From assembly GCF_021233055.1 (NCBI RefSeq), contig NZ_CP089538.1:1035501-1099500 (forward strand): a stretch of DNA of 64,000 bases, in the 5' to 3' direction. The position numbers were made by a program, and so were the translations under genes. Position 1 is the first letter of the stretch, and every line of letters begins with the position of its first letter. Source of the DNA: Spirosoma oryzicola. Lineage in GTDB: Bacteria > Bacteroidota > Bacteroidia > Cytophagales > Spirosomataceae. Below are positions 1-9,112 of this stretch, in pieces. The notes beneath the pieces are model-generated. The model worked only from the letters and a program-made list of their open reading frames with translations, had not been told where the DNA came from and did no database searches.

Positions 1-278
1 AAAGCGGTGGTAAGTTCCTGCTCGCCTTCTTCTGTCACATTGGCTTCCTGCTTCATCAAATTCTCGTTGAACCGGTGCAGGGCGTCGGGGTCGGTAGCCC
101 GATCAAGCAGGGCTTTCTGCATGTCGCTGGTGTACTGAAGCGAGCTGTAATTGTCTTTTAGAATCGCCTGCGAATCGTCGGCTAGCTCATGGAGGTAATA
201 AGCTCCCAGCCCGCCGAGTCCGAGAATGATGGCGAACATAAAGCCTAAGCCGAGCGATATTTTTGCTTTGATCGTCAT
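1..278 (-). CDS. Sensor histidine kinase, N-terminal part only (cut by window edge)
   Basis: Only the first 92 codons are present. The protein starts MTIKAKISLGLGFMFAIIL, with one membrane segment at about residues 7-29, followed by a polar, helix-prone, probably periplasmic stretch. This is the usual start of a four-helix-bundle/HAMP sensor kinase. No kinase domain is visible, so that call is inference. Its ATG overlaps the stop of the upstream kdpD-like gene by four bases (ATGA), which implies translational coupling. Because the KdpD-like protein has no kinase domain, this gene probably supplies the kinase for the potassium locus and may phosphorylate the NtrC-type regulator at 7715-9055. 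It could instead be a chemoreceptor-like protein. Confidence 0.6.
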   Translation of the reverse strand, partial: MTIKAKISLGLGFMFAIILGLGGLGAYYLHELADDSQAILKDNYSSLQYTSDMQKALLDRATDPDALHRFNENLMKQEANVTEEGEQELTTA

Positions 279-1405
279 GACAGAATAATCAGGTCGGTAG
301 CGGAGTCAGATAGTTTATTCAGCAATTGGTTAAAGGCGTTTGTGCGTAAAATGACCTGAATTAAGGTAATGTGTGGTTTCCCAATGCATACGGTGGTGAC
401 TTTTCGTTGTTCCGCCGTTTCGGCAATAGCGCTGACAATGTTCTTGCTTTTAACCTGTATTACTTCCGCCCCCAGCTCCGTCGCCAGTTTAAGATTGTTG
501 ATCAAATAGCGCTGCACATCCAGTTTGATTCGGTCGGCGTCTTCGTCGGGTGTCTGAACGTAGAGTACAAACCAGCGGGATTGGTAGTAACTCGCTAGCC
601 GTGCCGTTTTGCGAATGACCCGCCGGGCTACCTCGTGGTTACTGCTGATAGCCGCCAAAAACCGTTCTGGCTTCAACTGCGTGCTGGGCGACACCTGTGT
701 TTCGATCTTGCGCTCGACGGCGGTAGCCACTTCTTTGAGCGCTAACTCGCGAAGTTGCAGGATCTTATCGGGCTGAAAAAAGTTGCCCAGCGCCGTTTCG
801 ACTTTCGCTCGGTCATAGATCTTACCGTCTTTAAGCCGGGTAATTAGCTCGTCGGCAGTCAGGTCGATATTGACCACTTCATCGGCCATCTGAAGCACCC
901 GGTCAGGGACGCGTTCGGTTACATCGATGGCCGTAATCTGACGAACGGCGGAGTAAAGACTTTCAATGTGCTGAATATTAACCGCGCTGATCACATTGAT
1001 GCCCGCATCCAGAATCTCCAGGACATCCTGCCAGCGTTTTTCGTTTTTCGAACCCGGAATGTTCGTATGCGCCAGTTCGTCAACGATGACCAGTTCAGGG
1101 TGTAAATTGATCACCGCCTGCAAATCCATCTCGTCGAGTTCGCGCCCTTTATAAAACAGCCGACGGCGGGCAATAACGGGTAAACCCGTAACCAGCGCCT
1201 GGGTTTCGGCCCGGTTATGGGTTTCGACAAAGCCAATCCGGACATCAATGCCCCCGCGCAACAAGGTGTGCGCTTCCTGCAACATCCGGTATGTTTTACC
1301 TACGCCGGCACTCATACCAATGTAAATTTTGAACTTCCCCCGCCTGGACTGGCGGAGGAGGTTCAAAAAATGTTCGGCGTTCTGATCGCGGTTGTCGCTC
1401 AGCAT
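275..1405 (-). CDS. kdpD: Truncated KdpD: cytoplasmic sensor and USP domains without kinase
   Basis: The protein has 376 residues, compared with roughly 890 for E. coli KdpD. The KdpD N-terminal domain is clear: a Walker A-like GMSAGVGKT at residues 30-38 and the family motif DELAHTN at 109-115. A universal-stress-protein-like domain fills about residues 245-376. The four-helix DUF4118 membrane region and the HisKA/HATPase kinase of full KdpD are absent, and the gene ends cleanly with an ATGA overlap into the next sensor gene. It is therefore probably a natural split form and not a decayed gene. In full-length KdpD this region senses K+ or ATP and regulates the kinase. Here it presumably acts in trans on the neighbouring kinase (inference). 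Confidence 0.9.
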   Translation of the reverse strand: MLSDNRDQNAEHFLNLLRQSRRGKFKIYIGMSAGVGKTYRMLQEAHTLLRGGIDVRIGFVETHNRAETQALVTGLPVIARRRLFYKGRELDEMDLQAVINLHPELVIVDELAHTNIPGSKNEKRWQDVLEILDAGINVISAVNIQHIESLYSAVRQITAIDVTERVPDRVLQMADEVVNIDLTADELITRLKDGKIYDRAKVETALGNFFQPDKILQLRELALKEVATAVERKIETQVSPSTQLKPERFLAAISSNHEVARRVIRKTARLASYYQSRWFVLYVQTPDEDADRIKLDVQRYLINNLKLATELGAEVIQVKSKNIVSAIAETAEQRKVTTVCIGKPHITLIQVILRTNAFNQLLNKLSDSATDLIILS

Positions 1406-1422
1406 TATGGGACGATTGACGG

Positions 1423-2571
1423 CTAGAACGAAACAGCCAGACTGGTTGTCAGCGACGTATTGGTCCGGCTAAGGTTGCTAGTGGATTCAAAGATAGCGTC
1501 TTGGCTATTGTAGAGTTTACCTTCGATGCGGAACACCGCCGAGGGCAGGATAAAGTAGTCGACGTTGAGCGAATACCCCCAGGTTTTAAAGCCGTTCGGT
1601 GTACCCGTTGCAATGATGACACCATTCTTGTCGTCGTAGTATTCAACGCGTCCCGCCAGTTTCAGCGCGTCGCTGATCGAGTACCGCACGATAACCACGG
1701 GCGAATACCAGACGTAGCTACCAGTACCAACCCGCTGATTGTTGGAGTCGACGGGTTTGCGGTCAGCACCAATATCGAAGCCGAGAATGGCGCTGACCTT
1801 TCGGTTGGCGTTCAGGATAGTATAGACATTATTGTAGAAACGCGTCTGCTTCAGCGAGTCAGGACGATCACTACCGAGGAACGCGCTCCAATTCAGGACA
1901 ACGTTGGCGTTGGGTTTGTACTGCACCTGCGTGCTGAGGGCAGGACCCGAATAGCCGGGCAATTTAGCAATCCGTTGCCAGCCATTAACGACGGAGCCAA
2001 GCAACGTCCATTTGCCGTTCGGCGTGTTGTAGGTCAGCTTGGCTCCCGACAGGTAGTAAGGCGAATTTTCGGCTACCAGGCTGCGGGTCAGCGTCCAGCA
2101 ATCTTTCGAGATGGCGCTTTCGAAACCGATGTGCGATCCGAATATACCCGCGTCCAGCCATAAATCGCGCGATTTACTTAGCTTAACACCCGCATTTGCT
2201 TCAAACACGTTTCGTAACAATGGTTGTTCAGCCGCGTAGTTGTATTGGGCATACGTACCGACCTGAATCGCCAGATTAGCCCGTACGCGTTCGGCGCTGT
2301 AGGCGGCTTTCAGGAAGGCCAGGTTGATGTTGATTTCTCGGTTACGCTTGTGGTTGTACAGAAAGCCGGGCCGTTCCTGGCTGGTTTTGGGAGCCGTAAA
2401 ATCGTGGGTATAATAGGCTTCTGCGTAGCCACTAATGGTAAGCCCCCCATTAGCTGGTGGGGTTGGAGCCGTGGTTGTAACAATTGTCGTATCTGTGGTT
2501 GTTTGTGCCCAGCAGGGGAGGGTAGCCGCAGCACACGCGGTAGTCAGCACGACGTAAACGAATGGTTTCAT
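1423..2571 (-). CDS. Outer-membrane beta-barrel porin-like protein of the kdp locus
   Basis: The 382-residue product has a cleavable signal peptide (MKPFVYVVLTTACAAATLPCWAQ region, cut after about residue 23). A low-complexity Thr/Pro stretch follows, then alternating polar and aromatic strands typical of an outer-membrane barrel. It ends in SLAVSF, with a C-terminal phenylalanine as outer-membrane barrels usually have. The central region (SGYAEAYYTHDF at the start of the barrel) is typical of the Bacteroidota putative-porin group. It lies between kdpC and kdpD on the same strand with a short gap to kdpD, so it is probably co-transcribed. A role in letting K+ cross the outer membrane is plausible but inferred from position alone. 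Confidence 0.8.
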   Translation of the reverse strand: MKPFVYVVLTTACAAATLPCWAQTTTDTTIVTTTAPTPPANGGLTISGYAEAYYTHDFTAPKTSQERPGFLYNHKRNREININLAFLKAAYSAERVRANLAIQVGTYAQYNYAAEQPLLRNVFEANAGVKLSKSRDLWLDAGIFGSHIGFESAISKDCWTLTRSLVAENSPYYLSGAKLTYNTPNGKWTLLGSVVNGWQRIAKLPGYSGPALSTQVQYKPNANVVLNWSAFLGSDRPDSLKQTRFYNNVYTILNANRKVSAILGFDIGADRKPVDSNNQRVGTGSYVWYSPVVIVRYSISDALKLAGRVEYYDDKNGVIIATGTPNGFKTWGYSLNVDYFILPSAVFRIEGKLYNSQDAIFESTSNLSRTNTSLTTSLAVSF

Positions 2572-2663
2572 GGTTGTTTTGTTGTACTCAATGCACGAAG
2601 CGAAAAAGAACTAAATTGTTCAGCGACAGAAGGCTCCGTCGCTGAACGGGAGGGTTGATGGTG

Positions 2664-3227
2664 TTATTTTAGCTGGTCCAGGGCGACATTCAGTTTCAGG
2701 ACATTTACCGTAGACGGACCCAAAAGCCCCAGCAGTGGACCTTTGGTTTGTTCGTCTACCAGTTGATTCAAGCGTTCGGCACCGATACCCCGGATTTTGG
2801 CGATCCGAGCCACCTGAATTTTAGCGGCTGCGGGCGACAAGTCCGGGTCAAGTCCCGAACCCGAAGCGGTGACTAATTCCGCCGGAATGTCTGCCTTCCG
2901 AATCCCCGGATTGTGCACCAGAAACGTGTCGATGCGGACCTGAACAGTTTTCAGGTAATCGGGATTGGATGGCCCTTTGTTCGAGCCAGCGGAACCGGCT
3001 GCGTTGTAATCGACGGCTGATGGACGGCCGTTAAAATACCGGTCTTCCGTGAATTTCTGACCGACTAGCGCGTATCCGACGACCTTACCGTTAACGGTGA
3101 CCGTTTCGCCTTTACCACCACCCGGGGCCAATCGGCTGACGCCAGCGATCACAAGCGGATAAATAACGGATAAGATGACCAGCATCACAAGCGTGAGCCG
3201 AAGTGCGGGGCCAATGTGCATTTTCAT
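2664..3227 (-). CDS. kdpC: KdpC, K+-transporting ATPase chaperone-like subunit
   Basis: The 187-residue length is normal for KdpC. One N-terminal membrane helix spans about residues 8-30. The family features follow: FNGRPSAVDYNAAGSAGSN with an SNPDYLK stretch, then a C-terminal part with SGSGLDPDLSPAAAKIQVARIA. KdpC is the single-span subunit that helps assemble the KdpFABC pump and raises the ATP affinity of KdpB. The gene sits just downstream of kdpB on the same strand, in the canonical A-B-C order. The ATG at 3227 gives the expected start (MKMHIGPALRLTLVM). Confidence 0.97.
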   Translation of the reverse strand: MKMHIGPALRLTLVMLVILSVIYPLVIAGVSRLAPGGGKGETVTVNGKVVGYALVGQKFTEDRYFNGRPSAVDYNAAGSAGSNKGPSNPDYLKTVQVRIDTFLVHNPGIRKADIPAELVTASGSGLDPDLSPAAAKIQVARIAKIRGIGAERLNQLVDEQTKGPLLGLLGPSTVNVLKLNVALDQLK

Positions 3228-3281
3228 GACGATTAATTTTTTATTGAGCCGTAACCGGGCTTGCCGGTTGCGAAGTACTAT

Positions 3282-5366
3282 TTAGATGAATAAGCCAATA
3301 ACCAGATCGATCAGTTTGATACCGATAAACGGAGCGATAATACCGCCCAGGCCGTAGATAAACAGGTTTCGACGGAGTAGCGCCGATGCGCCAATCGGTT
3401 TGTATTCGACACCCCGCAGCGCTAAAGGAATCAGCATCGGAATAATGATTGCGTTGAAAATAACCGCCGACAGAATCGCTGATTCAGAACTGTGCAGCTT
3501 CATGATGTTGATCGCCTGCAAAGCCGGGATCGATACGACGAACAGGGCGGGTACAATGGCGAAGTATTTGGCTACGTCGTTGGCAATCGAGAAGGTCGTC
3601 AGTGTACCGCGCGTAATCAACAATTGTTTACCGATTTCAACGACCTCAATCAGCTTGGTTGGGTCGTTGTCCAGGTCCACCATGTTACCCGCTTCTTTGG
3701 CCGCCTGCGTTCCTGAGTTCATCGCAACCCCTACATCGGCCTGGGCCAGTGCCGGAGCATCGTTGGTACCGTCGCCCATCATCGCGACCAGTTTACCCCC
3801 GGTTTGCTCGTGGCGGATGTAGTTCATCTTATCTTCCGGTTTGGCTTCGGCGATGAAGTCGTCTACCCCTGCTTTCTGCGCAATAAACTTGGCGGTCAGT
3901 GGGTTATCGCCCGTTACCATCACCGTCTTGACGCCCATCTTCCGAAGCCGGTCAAACCGTTCCGAAATGCCGGGTTTAATGATATCCTGCAACTCAATAA
4001 CACCTTTCACAACTTCATCTTCGGAGACAACCAGCGGTGTGCCCCCGTTGGCGGCAATCTTTTTGGCTTGCTCTTCTGTTGCGCTCGGAAATGGATTGCC
4101 CGCCCGCGTCACGATGTTCCGAATGGAGTCGGTAGCCCCTTTGCGAATGCGGGTAACCGAGCCGTTCTGACCCGTCGGAATGTCGATACCCGACGAACGC
4201 GTTTCGGCGGTGAATTTGATCAATGTTGCGCCATCCGTCGATAAGCGGTTGGTCAATGTTGGACCCCACTCTCCGCTGCGCGCCAGCTCAACAATGGATT
4301 TTCCTTCCGGCGTTTCATCGGCCAGCGAACTGAGCGCCGATGCCCGCACCATGTCGTCTTCCGATACGCCCGGAGCCGGGTAAAAATGAGTTGCTTTCCG
4401 GTTACCAATTGTGATCGTTCCGGTTTTATCGAGCAGCAAAGTGTCGATGTCGCCCGCTGTTTCGACGGCCCGGCCTGACTTGGCAATAACGTTTGCCCGC
4501 AAAGCTCGGTCCATACCCGCAATTCCGATGGCCGACAGTAGCCCGCCAATCGTCGTTGGAATCAGACAGACAAACAAAGAAATCAGGGCCGCAATCGTGA
4601 TCGGGGTGTTGGCGTAATCGGCAAACGGTTTGAGCGCTACGCAGACGATAATAAAAATCAAGGTAAAACCGGCTAATAGAATCGTCAGGGCGATTTCGTT
4701 CGGCGTTTTCTGGCGGCTGGCGCCTTCAACGAGAGCAATCATTTTATCGAGAAACGATTCGCCCGGCTGCGTGGTAACCTGTACTTTGATCCGGTCCGAC
4801 AGCACTTTTGTACCGCCCGTGACCGACGATTTATCGCCACCGGCTTCGCGAATGACCGGAGCCGACTCGCCCGTAATCGCGGATTCGTCGATGGTAGCCA
4901 GCCCTTCAATGATTTCGCCGTCGGCGGGGATGATGTCACCCGGTTCGCAAAGAAAAATATCCCCTTTAGCGAGTTGCGCCGACGAAATAATCTCTACTTC
5001 GTTGGTGTACATGTTGCCCACCGGACGAACCACTTTGGCGGGCGTTTCCTGCCGCGTTTTGCGGAGTGATTCGGCCTGTGCCTTGCCCCGTGCTTCGGCA
5101 ATGGCTTCGGCGAAGTTCGCGAACAGGATCGTCAGTAACAGAATCGCGGTAACAGCAATGTTGTAACCCAGCGAGCCTTGGGATGTGTCGCCCGTTGTGG
5201 CAATGTAAGCTGTTACCAGCACCATGACCACCGTACCGATTTCGACCGTAAACATGACCGGATTCTTGATCAGAATCGACGGACTTAATTTAACAAATGA
5301 CTCCCGGATGGCGGTACCAACGAGTTCACGCTGGAATAAAGAGGGAGAAGATGATTGCTTTGCCAT
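3282..5366 (-). CDS. kdpB: KdpB, P-type ATPase subunit of the high-affinity K+ pump
   Basis: The 694-residue catalytic subunit hydrolyses ATP to drive K+ import by KdpFABC at the inner membrane. Visible P-type ATPase landmarks are the actuator TGES (about residues 165-168), the phosphorylation motif DKTGT with Asp about 313, and TGDNPLTA and [18 protein letters not shown] in the nucleotide-binding and hinge region. Membrane helices occur at about 35-65, 230-290 and at the C terminus. A longer frame from a TTG at 5435 exists, but the ATG at 5366 ([17 protein letters not shown]) matches the start of family members better. The gap to kdpA is then about 80 bases. Confidence 0.97.
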   Translation of the reverse strand: MAKQSSSPSLFQRELVGTAIRESFVKLSPSILIKNPVMFTVEIGTVVMVLVTAYIATTGDTSQGSLGYNIAVTAILLLTILFANFAEAIAEARGKAQAESLRKTRQETPAKVVRPVGNMYTNEVEIISSAQLAKGDIFLCEPGDIIPADGEIIEGLATIDESAITGESAPVIREAGGDKSSVTGGTKVLSDRIKVQVTTQPGESFLDKMIALVEGASRQKTPNEIALTILLAGFTLIFIIVCVALKPFADYANTPITIAALISLFVCLIPTTIGGLLSAIGIAGMDRALRANVIAKSGRAVETAGDIDTLLLDKTGTITIGNRKATHFYPAPGVSEDDMVRASALSSLADETPEGKSIVELARSGEWGPTLTNRLSTDGATLIKFTAETRSSGIDIPTGQNGSVTRIRKGATDSIRNIVTRAGNPFPSATEEQAKKIAANGGTPLVVSEDEVVKGVIELQDIIKPGISERFDRLRKMGVKTVMVTGDNPLTAKFIAQKAGVDDFIAEAKPEDKMNYIRHEQTGGKLVAMMGDGTNDAPALAQADVGVAMNSGTQAAKEAGNMVDLDNDPTKLIEVVEIGKQLLITRGTLTTFSIANDVAKYFAIVPALFVVSIPALQAINIMKLHSSESAILSAVIFNAIIIPMLIPLALRGVEYKPIGASALLRRNLFIYGLGGIIAPFIGIKLIDLVIGLFI

Positions 5367-5447
5367 TGTATGGGTATGAACGATGACTCCGTTGATTTCA
5401 GGAGTGGTAGCTTCGGGTGAAACCAGCGAGATCAATGAATCAGAAAA

Positions 5448-7169
5448 TCAGTGTTTGAGACTAAAGTACTCGGCCAGTGGACCCAGCGTCAGCGCGGGGA
5501 AGAAAGAAAGCGCCGTGATGATGAGGATGACGGCGAAAGTCATCAGGCCAAACGTGGCGGTGTCGACCGGAAGCGTACCGGCTGATTCAGGAACGAATTT
5601 CTTTTTGGCGAGCAACCCCGCAATCGCAACTGGTCCGATGATCGGAATGAACCGACCCAGGATCAGGACGATACCCGTTGCGTAGTTCCAGAAAAAATTA
5701 TTGTCGCCCAATCCTTCGAAGCCCGATCCGTTGTTGGCGTTGGCCGACGTAAATTCATACAGCATTTCGGTGAATCCGTGATTGGCCGGGTTATTGAGCC
5801 AGGCCGATGGTTTGACAAGCCAATCGGACGCGACTCCCGAAACACCGTCGGCGTTGACGAAGTACCACGCGGCCAATGCCGTACCGCCTTTGACTAGTAA
5901 CGTACTCAGGAGCGCTACGACGGACGCAATCTTGATCTCCCGCGCTTCGACTTTCCGTCCGAACAGTTCGGGGGTACGACCGACCATCAGCCCGGAGATA
6001 AACACGGCAATGATCAGGTAATAATAGTAGTTCAGGAAGCCGACGCCACAGCCGCCGTAGAACGCATTCGTCATCATACCCAGCAGTTCCATCGTACCCG
6101 AAAGTGCCATCGAAGAATCGTGCATGGAGTTGACCGAGCCGGTCGAAATAACGGTTGTCAGAATGCTCCAGTAAGCCGACGCCATTGGTCCAAACCGTAC
6201 TTCTTTGCCTTCCATCGCCCCCGTAGGCTGGCTAACGCCCAACTGGGCAATCGCCGGGTTGCCGTGTATTTCGGCGATTAGCGTGGGAACGAGCAGGCAA
6301 AGCACGCCAAGCGTCATGACGCCATATACTACCCAGGTAAACCGTCTCCGTTTGATCAGGAAACCCAGCGCGAAAAGCATGGAAATCGGCAGGAACACCT
6401 GCGCTACCATCTCAACGATGTTGGTGAAGTAATTCGGGTTTTCGAAGGGGTGCGCCGAGTTTGCACCGAACCAGCCACCGCCGTTGGTACCAACGTGTTT
6501 AATAGCGATCATGCCAGCCGCCGGACCGCGCGAAACACCGACCGTGTCGCCCTGCATCGTGACAATGCTGTCCTTGCCGTCGAAGCTGGCTGGTGTTCCG
6601 TTGAAGGCCAGTAGCAGGGCAACGATAAAGGAAATCGGCAGTAAAACCCGGGTGATCGCCTTGACGAAGAATACGTAGAAGTTGCCGACCGTCTCGACCA
6701 CCGTGGGTAAAAAAGACCGGACAATCAGCAGCAGCGAGGCCATGCCTGTAGCGGCTGATACAAACATCAGGAAGTTAATGACAAACAACTGCGTCAGGTA
6801 GGTCACGCCCGATTCGCCCGAGTAGTGTTGCAAATCGCAGTTCACCAGAAAGCTGATAGCCGTATTGAACGCCAGATCGGGGGGCATGGATGGGTTTCCG
6901 TCGGGGTTGAGCGGCAATGTTCCTTGTAGCACGAGCAGCGTGAAGGCAAACGCCAGCCACACCGCATTGATCGTTAAGAGCGCTACCAGATTTTCTTTCC
7001 AGCTCATTTCGCGGGTCGGATCAATACCGCCCAGGCGGTAGATGAACCGCTCCAAAGGGCCGTTGGCGGATTCTGGTTTAAAGACGTTGGCAATGTATTT
7101 GCCTAGTGGTATAGCCAGTAAAACGGTTATTCCGTACATAGCCACAACCCCTATTAATTCAGTTGACAT
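5448..7169 (-). CDS. kdpA: KdpA, K+-binding and translocating subunit
   Basis: The 573-residue polytopic protein is close to the usual 550-570. It contains selectivity-filter loops typical of the family, including LQHYSGES at about 113-120 and GTNGGGWFGANSAHPFENP from about residue 228. KdpA belongs to the superfamily of K+ transporters with four pore loops and forms the entry channel of the KdpFABC pump. It starts with ATG at 7169 (MSTELIGVVAMYG), directly downstream of kdpF, and is followed by kdpB. Confidence 0.97.
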   Translation of the reverse strand: MSTELIGVVAMYGITVLLAIPLGKYIANVFKPESANGPLERFIYRLGGIDPTREMSWKENLVALLTINAVWLAFAFTLLVLQGTLPLNPDGNPSMPPDLAFNTAISFLVNCDLQHYSGESGVTYLTQLFVINFLMFVSAATGMASLLLIVRSFLPTVVETVGNFYVFFVKAITRVLLPISFIVALLLAFNGTPASFDGKDSIVTMQGDTVGVSRGPAAGMIAIKHVGTNGGGWFGANSAHPFENPNYFTNIVEMVAQVFLPISMLFALGFLIKRRRFTWVVYGVMTLGVLCLLVPTLIAEIHGNPAIAQLGVSQPTGAMEGKEVRFGPMASAYWSILTTVISTGSVNSMHDSSMALSGTMELLGMMTNAFYGGCGVGFLNYYYYLIIAVFISGLMVGRTPELFGRKVEAREIKIASVVALLSTLLVKGGTALAAWYFVNADGVSGVASDWLVKPSAWLNNPANHGFTEMLYEFTSANANNGSGFEGLGDNNFFWNYATGIVLILGRFIPIIGPVAIAGLLAKKKFVPESAGTLPVDTATFGLMTFAVILIITALSFFPALTLGPLAEYFSLKH

Positions 7170-7238
7170 TTGTTTTAAAGAGTGAAAGCGTGAATAATCA
7201 GCGGAGTATCAGCAACGTCAGCTTTTGCTCGTGGGTGA

Positions 7239-7319
7239 TTAGAATTTTTCGGGTTTTATCAGTACGTACAGCATGTACGCGAAAACCAGAAGCGAGATGA
7301 TGAATAAGCCGGTAAGCAT
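7239..7319 (-). CDS. kdpF: KdpF, small stabilising subunit of the K+ pump
   Basis: A 26-residue peptide, read MLTGLFIISLLVFAYMLYVL followed by IKPEKF. It is a single hydrophobic helix ending in the K/N-x-E-x-F tail that KdpF proteins share. It lies 69 bases upstream of kdpA on the same strand, the usual KdpF position. An in-frame ATG at 7349 would add ten residues (MTYSIPHSIL), but the shorter start fits known KdpF lengths of about 25-30. KdpF is a lipid-like stabiliser of the KdpABC complex in the inner membrane. Confidence 0.88.
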   Translation of the reverse strand: MLTGLFIISLLVFAYMLYVLIKPEKF

Positions 7320-7394
7320 GAGTATGGAGTGCGGGATTGAATAAGTCATCGAGTGCGTTATTGGCAGATTTTAATTGCCTGATCACTCATTGGC

Positions 7395-7478
7395 TCAGAT
7401 GTGTTCAAACCACTCGATGACTTTATAAAAGAATAGGAAGCAGAGCAGGGCCGTTACGATCAAAAGGACGGTTTCCAT
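7395..7478 (-). CDS. 27-residue single-span membrane peptide upstream of kdpF
   Basis: A short open frame, METVLLIVTALLCFLFFYKV followed by IEWFEHI, encodes one hydrophobic helix with a charged, aromatic C-terminal tail. It begins with ATG, lies 45-75 bases upstream of kdpF on the same strand and would be the first gene of the kdp transcript. The composition (hydrophobic helix, then a Lys/Glu/His tail) is protein-like and resembles KdpF in design without being KdpF. No family was recognised. A role as an extra small pump subunit or regulator is a guess from position. Confidence 0.55.
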   Translation of the reverse strand: METVLLIVTALLCFLFFYKVIEWFEHI

Positions 7479-7498
7479 GAAAGCATTTCTGTTTGGTT

Positions 7499-7514
7499 CG
7501 AACAGGATATGCCA
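7499..7514 (-). promoter_or_regulatory. Possible sigma-54-like promoter for the kdp operon
   Basis: On the minus strand the sequence reads TGGCATATCCTGTTCG. The -24 half (TGGCA) is perfect, but the -12 half (GTTC) departs from TTGC. It lies 21 bases upstream of the first small gene, and a dyad sits about 80 bp further upstream. The neighbouring regulator is of the sigma-54-activating class, which makes the site plausible. An overlapping TACTTTTTG could serve as a sigma-A type -7 box instead. Confidence 0.3.
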
Positions 7515-7595
7515 AAAAGTATTCCAGTGAAAAGATAATTAGTTGCTTTGTAAGCTAATCAACTGGTGATCAATCGACTGTATGTTTTCGGCTTA

Positions 7596-7613
7596 TGTGT
7601 TTTAGCAAACACA
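7596..7613. promoter_or_regulatory. Perfect dyad TGTGTTT-TAGC-AAACACA upstream of the kdp genes
   Basis: Two perfect 7-base arms flank a 4-base spacer, between the NtrC-type regulator gene and the kdp genes. The arm-N4-arm design is the same as that of the dyads in front of the permease array, but the bases differ. It is a candidate binding site for the adjacent regulator (7715-9055). That pairing is inferred. Confidence 0.4.
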
Positions 7614-7619
7614 GTTGTC

Positions 7620-7646
7620 TTGACCTTCTCATTTTGGGAAGGTCAA
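7620..7646. repeat. Perfect 9-bp inverted repeat TTGACCTTC-N9-GAAGGTCAA
   Basis: The arms are 7620-7628 and 7638-7646. The loop and right flank also hold a direct repeat, TCATTTTGGGAA, at 7629-7640 and 7650-7661, spaced 21 bp apart. There is no T-run on the minus strand, so it makes a poor terminator for the regulator gene. It could be a second operator for the kdp operon. Confidence 0.4.
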
Positions 7647-7714
7647 TTTTCATTTTGGGAAAGAAGAAACAGGAGATATTGTATGGGATGGCTCGAAAAA
7701 CGACCAACGCTAGG

Positions 7715-9055
7715 CTAGCCTAATCGGTATTCTTCGATCTTTCGGTAAAGCGTACTTAAGCCAATACCCAGTAATCGGGCTGCTTCCGCTTTGTTACCGT
7801 TTGTGTGGCGTAAAACCTGTTCAATATGATTTTTTTCAACGCTTGTCAGGTCGTACGAAAACGGGGTCGAAGAGGAATTTGAAGGAGATTGAACATCCAG
7901 CGGAAGGTATTCAGGCAGTAAGGTTTGTCCGTCGCTGAGGATGACCGCCCGTTCAATGACATTTTTCAATTCGCGGATATTACCCTTCCAGTTATACCGG
8001 GTAAGGGCTTCCATAAAAGCCGGACTTAGGCTCATCTGCCTTTTGCCAATTTTGGCGGCTTCCTGCTGAGTCAGTACTTGGGCAAGCGCCGGAATGTCGT
8101 CGCGCCGGTCGCGCAGGGGAGGTAGTTCAATGGAAAACACCGAAAGCCGATAGTACAGATCCGACCGAAAAAGGCCCGACTCGGCATCGTGTTTCAGATC
8201 GCGATTCGTAGCGGCAACCACGCGTACGTCGGTTTTCGTGGGTTTTGTGTCGCCCACGCGCATAAACTCGTGCGTTTCGAGCACACGCAATAATTTAGCC
8301 TGAAGGTCGAGGGCCATTTCTCCGATTTCATCCAGAAAAATAGTGCCTTTGTTGGCTTCTTCAAACAATCCTTTTTTGTCGCGTGCGGCACCGGTAAAAG
8401 CACCCGCACGATGCCCAAAGAGTTCGCTTTCCAGAATTTCTTTGCCCAGTGCACTACAGTTGACGGCAACAAACGACCCCGTCCGGCGGGGGCTGGCCTG
8501 GTGAATGGCCTGCGCAAATACTTCCTTACCGGTTCCGGTTTCTCCGGTCAGCAGCACGGTGGTATCGGTCACCGCTACCCGGCGCGCCAGATCCACCGCC
8601 TGTTGAATGGCTTTTGAGTGGCCTATGATCTTCTCGAAACCGTACTTCTGCTGGACCTGCTCTTCCAGCCGCTTGATCCGAAATTGCAGTTCCGCTTTTT
8701 CGATAGCCCGGCTCACCAGCGGAATGATTTTATCGTTGTCGTCGCCTTTGGTGATGTAGTCGAACGCGCCGTTTTTAATTGCTTTCACGCCGTCGGCAAT
8801 GGTGCCATACGCGGTCAGTACGATAACCTCCGTAGCTGGTTGCATCTTTTTTACCTGCGCGGTCAGATCGATACCATTGCCATCGGGTAGCTTTACATCG
8901 CTGATGACCAACTGCACTTCGGTGCGTTCCAACGTACGAAGCCCGCTCCGGACATCGTCTGCTTCCAGAACCTGATAATCTTCTAACGTCAGGATTCGAG
9001 CGAGCAACTGACGGAGTTTAGGTTCGTCGTCAATAATCAGGATGGTGCCAGGCAT
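7715..9055 (-). CDS. NtrC-family (sigma-54-dependent) response regulator of the kdp locus
   Basis: A 446-residue activator with three domains. The receiver (about 1-120) has acidic pocket residues at D9-D10 and phospho-acceptor D53 (ISDVKLPDG). The AAA+ sigma-54 activation domain (about 140-370) has Walker A GETGTGKE, an intact GAFTGA loop and a [11 protein letters not shown]alker B region. The C-terminal Fis-type helix-turn-helix contains NGNKAEAARLLGIGLSTLYR. The ATG at 9055 (MPGTILIIDDEPK) is chosen over a TTG at 9115 because the receiver fold begins there. It heads the kdp genes on the same strand, taking the place of the OmpR-type KdpE found in Proteobacteria. It probably activates kdp in response to the split KdpD/kinase pair. 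Confidence 0.92.
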   Translation of the reverse strand: MPGTILIIDDEPKLRQLLARILTLEDYQVLEADDVRSGLRTLERTEVQLVISDVKLPDGNGIDLTAQVKKMQPATEVIVLTAYGTIADGVKAIKNGAFDYITKGDDNDKIIPLVSRAIEKAELQFRIKRLEEQVQQKYGFEKIIGHSKAIQQAVDLARRVAVTDTTVLLTGETGTGKEVFAQAIHQASPRRTGSFVAVNCSALGKEILESELFGHRAGAFTGAARDKKGLFEEANKGTIFLDEIGEMALDLQAKLLRVLETHEFMRVGDTKPTKTDVRVVAATNRDLKHDAESGLFRSDLYYRLSVFSIELPPLRDRRDDIPALAQVLTQQEAAKIGKRQMSLSPAFMEALTRYNWKGNIRELKNVIERAVILSDGQTLLPEYLPLDVQSPSNSSSTPFSYDLTSVEKNHIEQVLRHTNGNKAEAARLLGIGLSTLYRKIEEYRLG

Positions 9056-9112
9056 AGGGGTAAGTGCCGGTTGGGCGTAATGGAGAGGCCGGAGTCGGCT
9101 TGATTCGTTCGG

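Noticed and set aside
1501..2163. 220-codon plus-strand frame opposite the porin gene
   Set aside because: It lies wholly antisense to a gene with signal peptide and barrel character, and its own translation has no recognisable feature.
7198..7386. 62-codon minus-strand frame upstream of kdpA
   Set aside because: It is a shadow frame; the real product in this place is KdpF in another frame (7239-7319).
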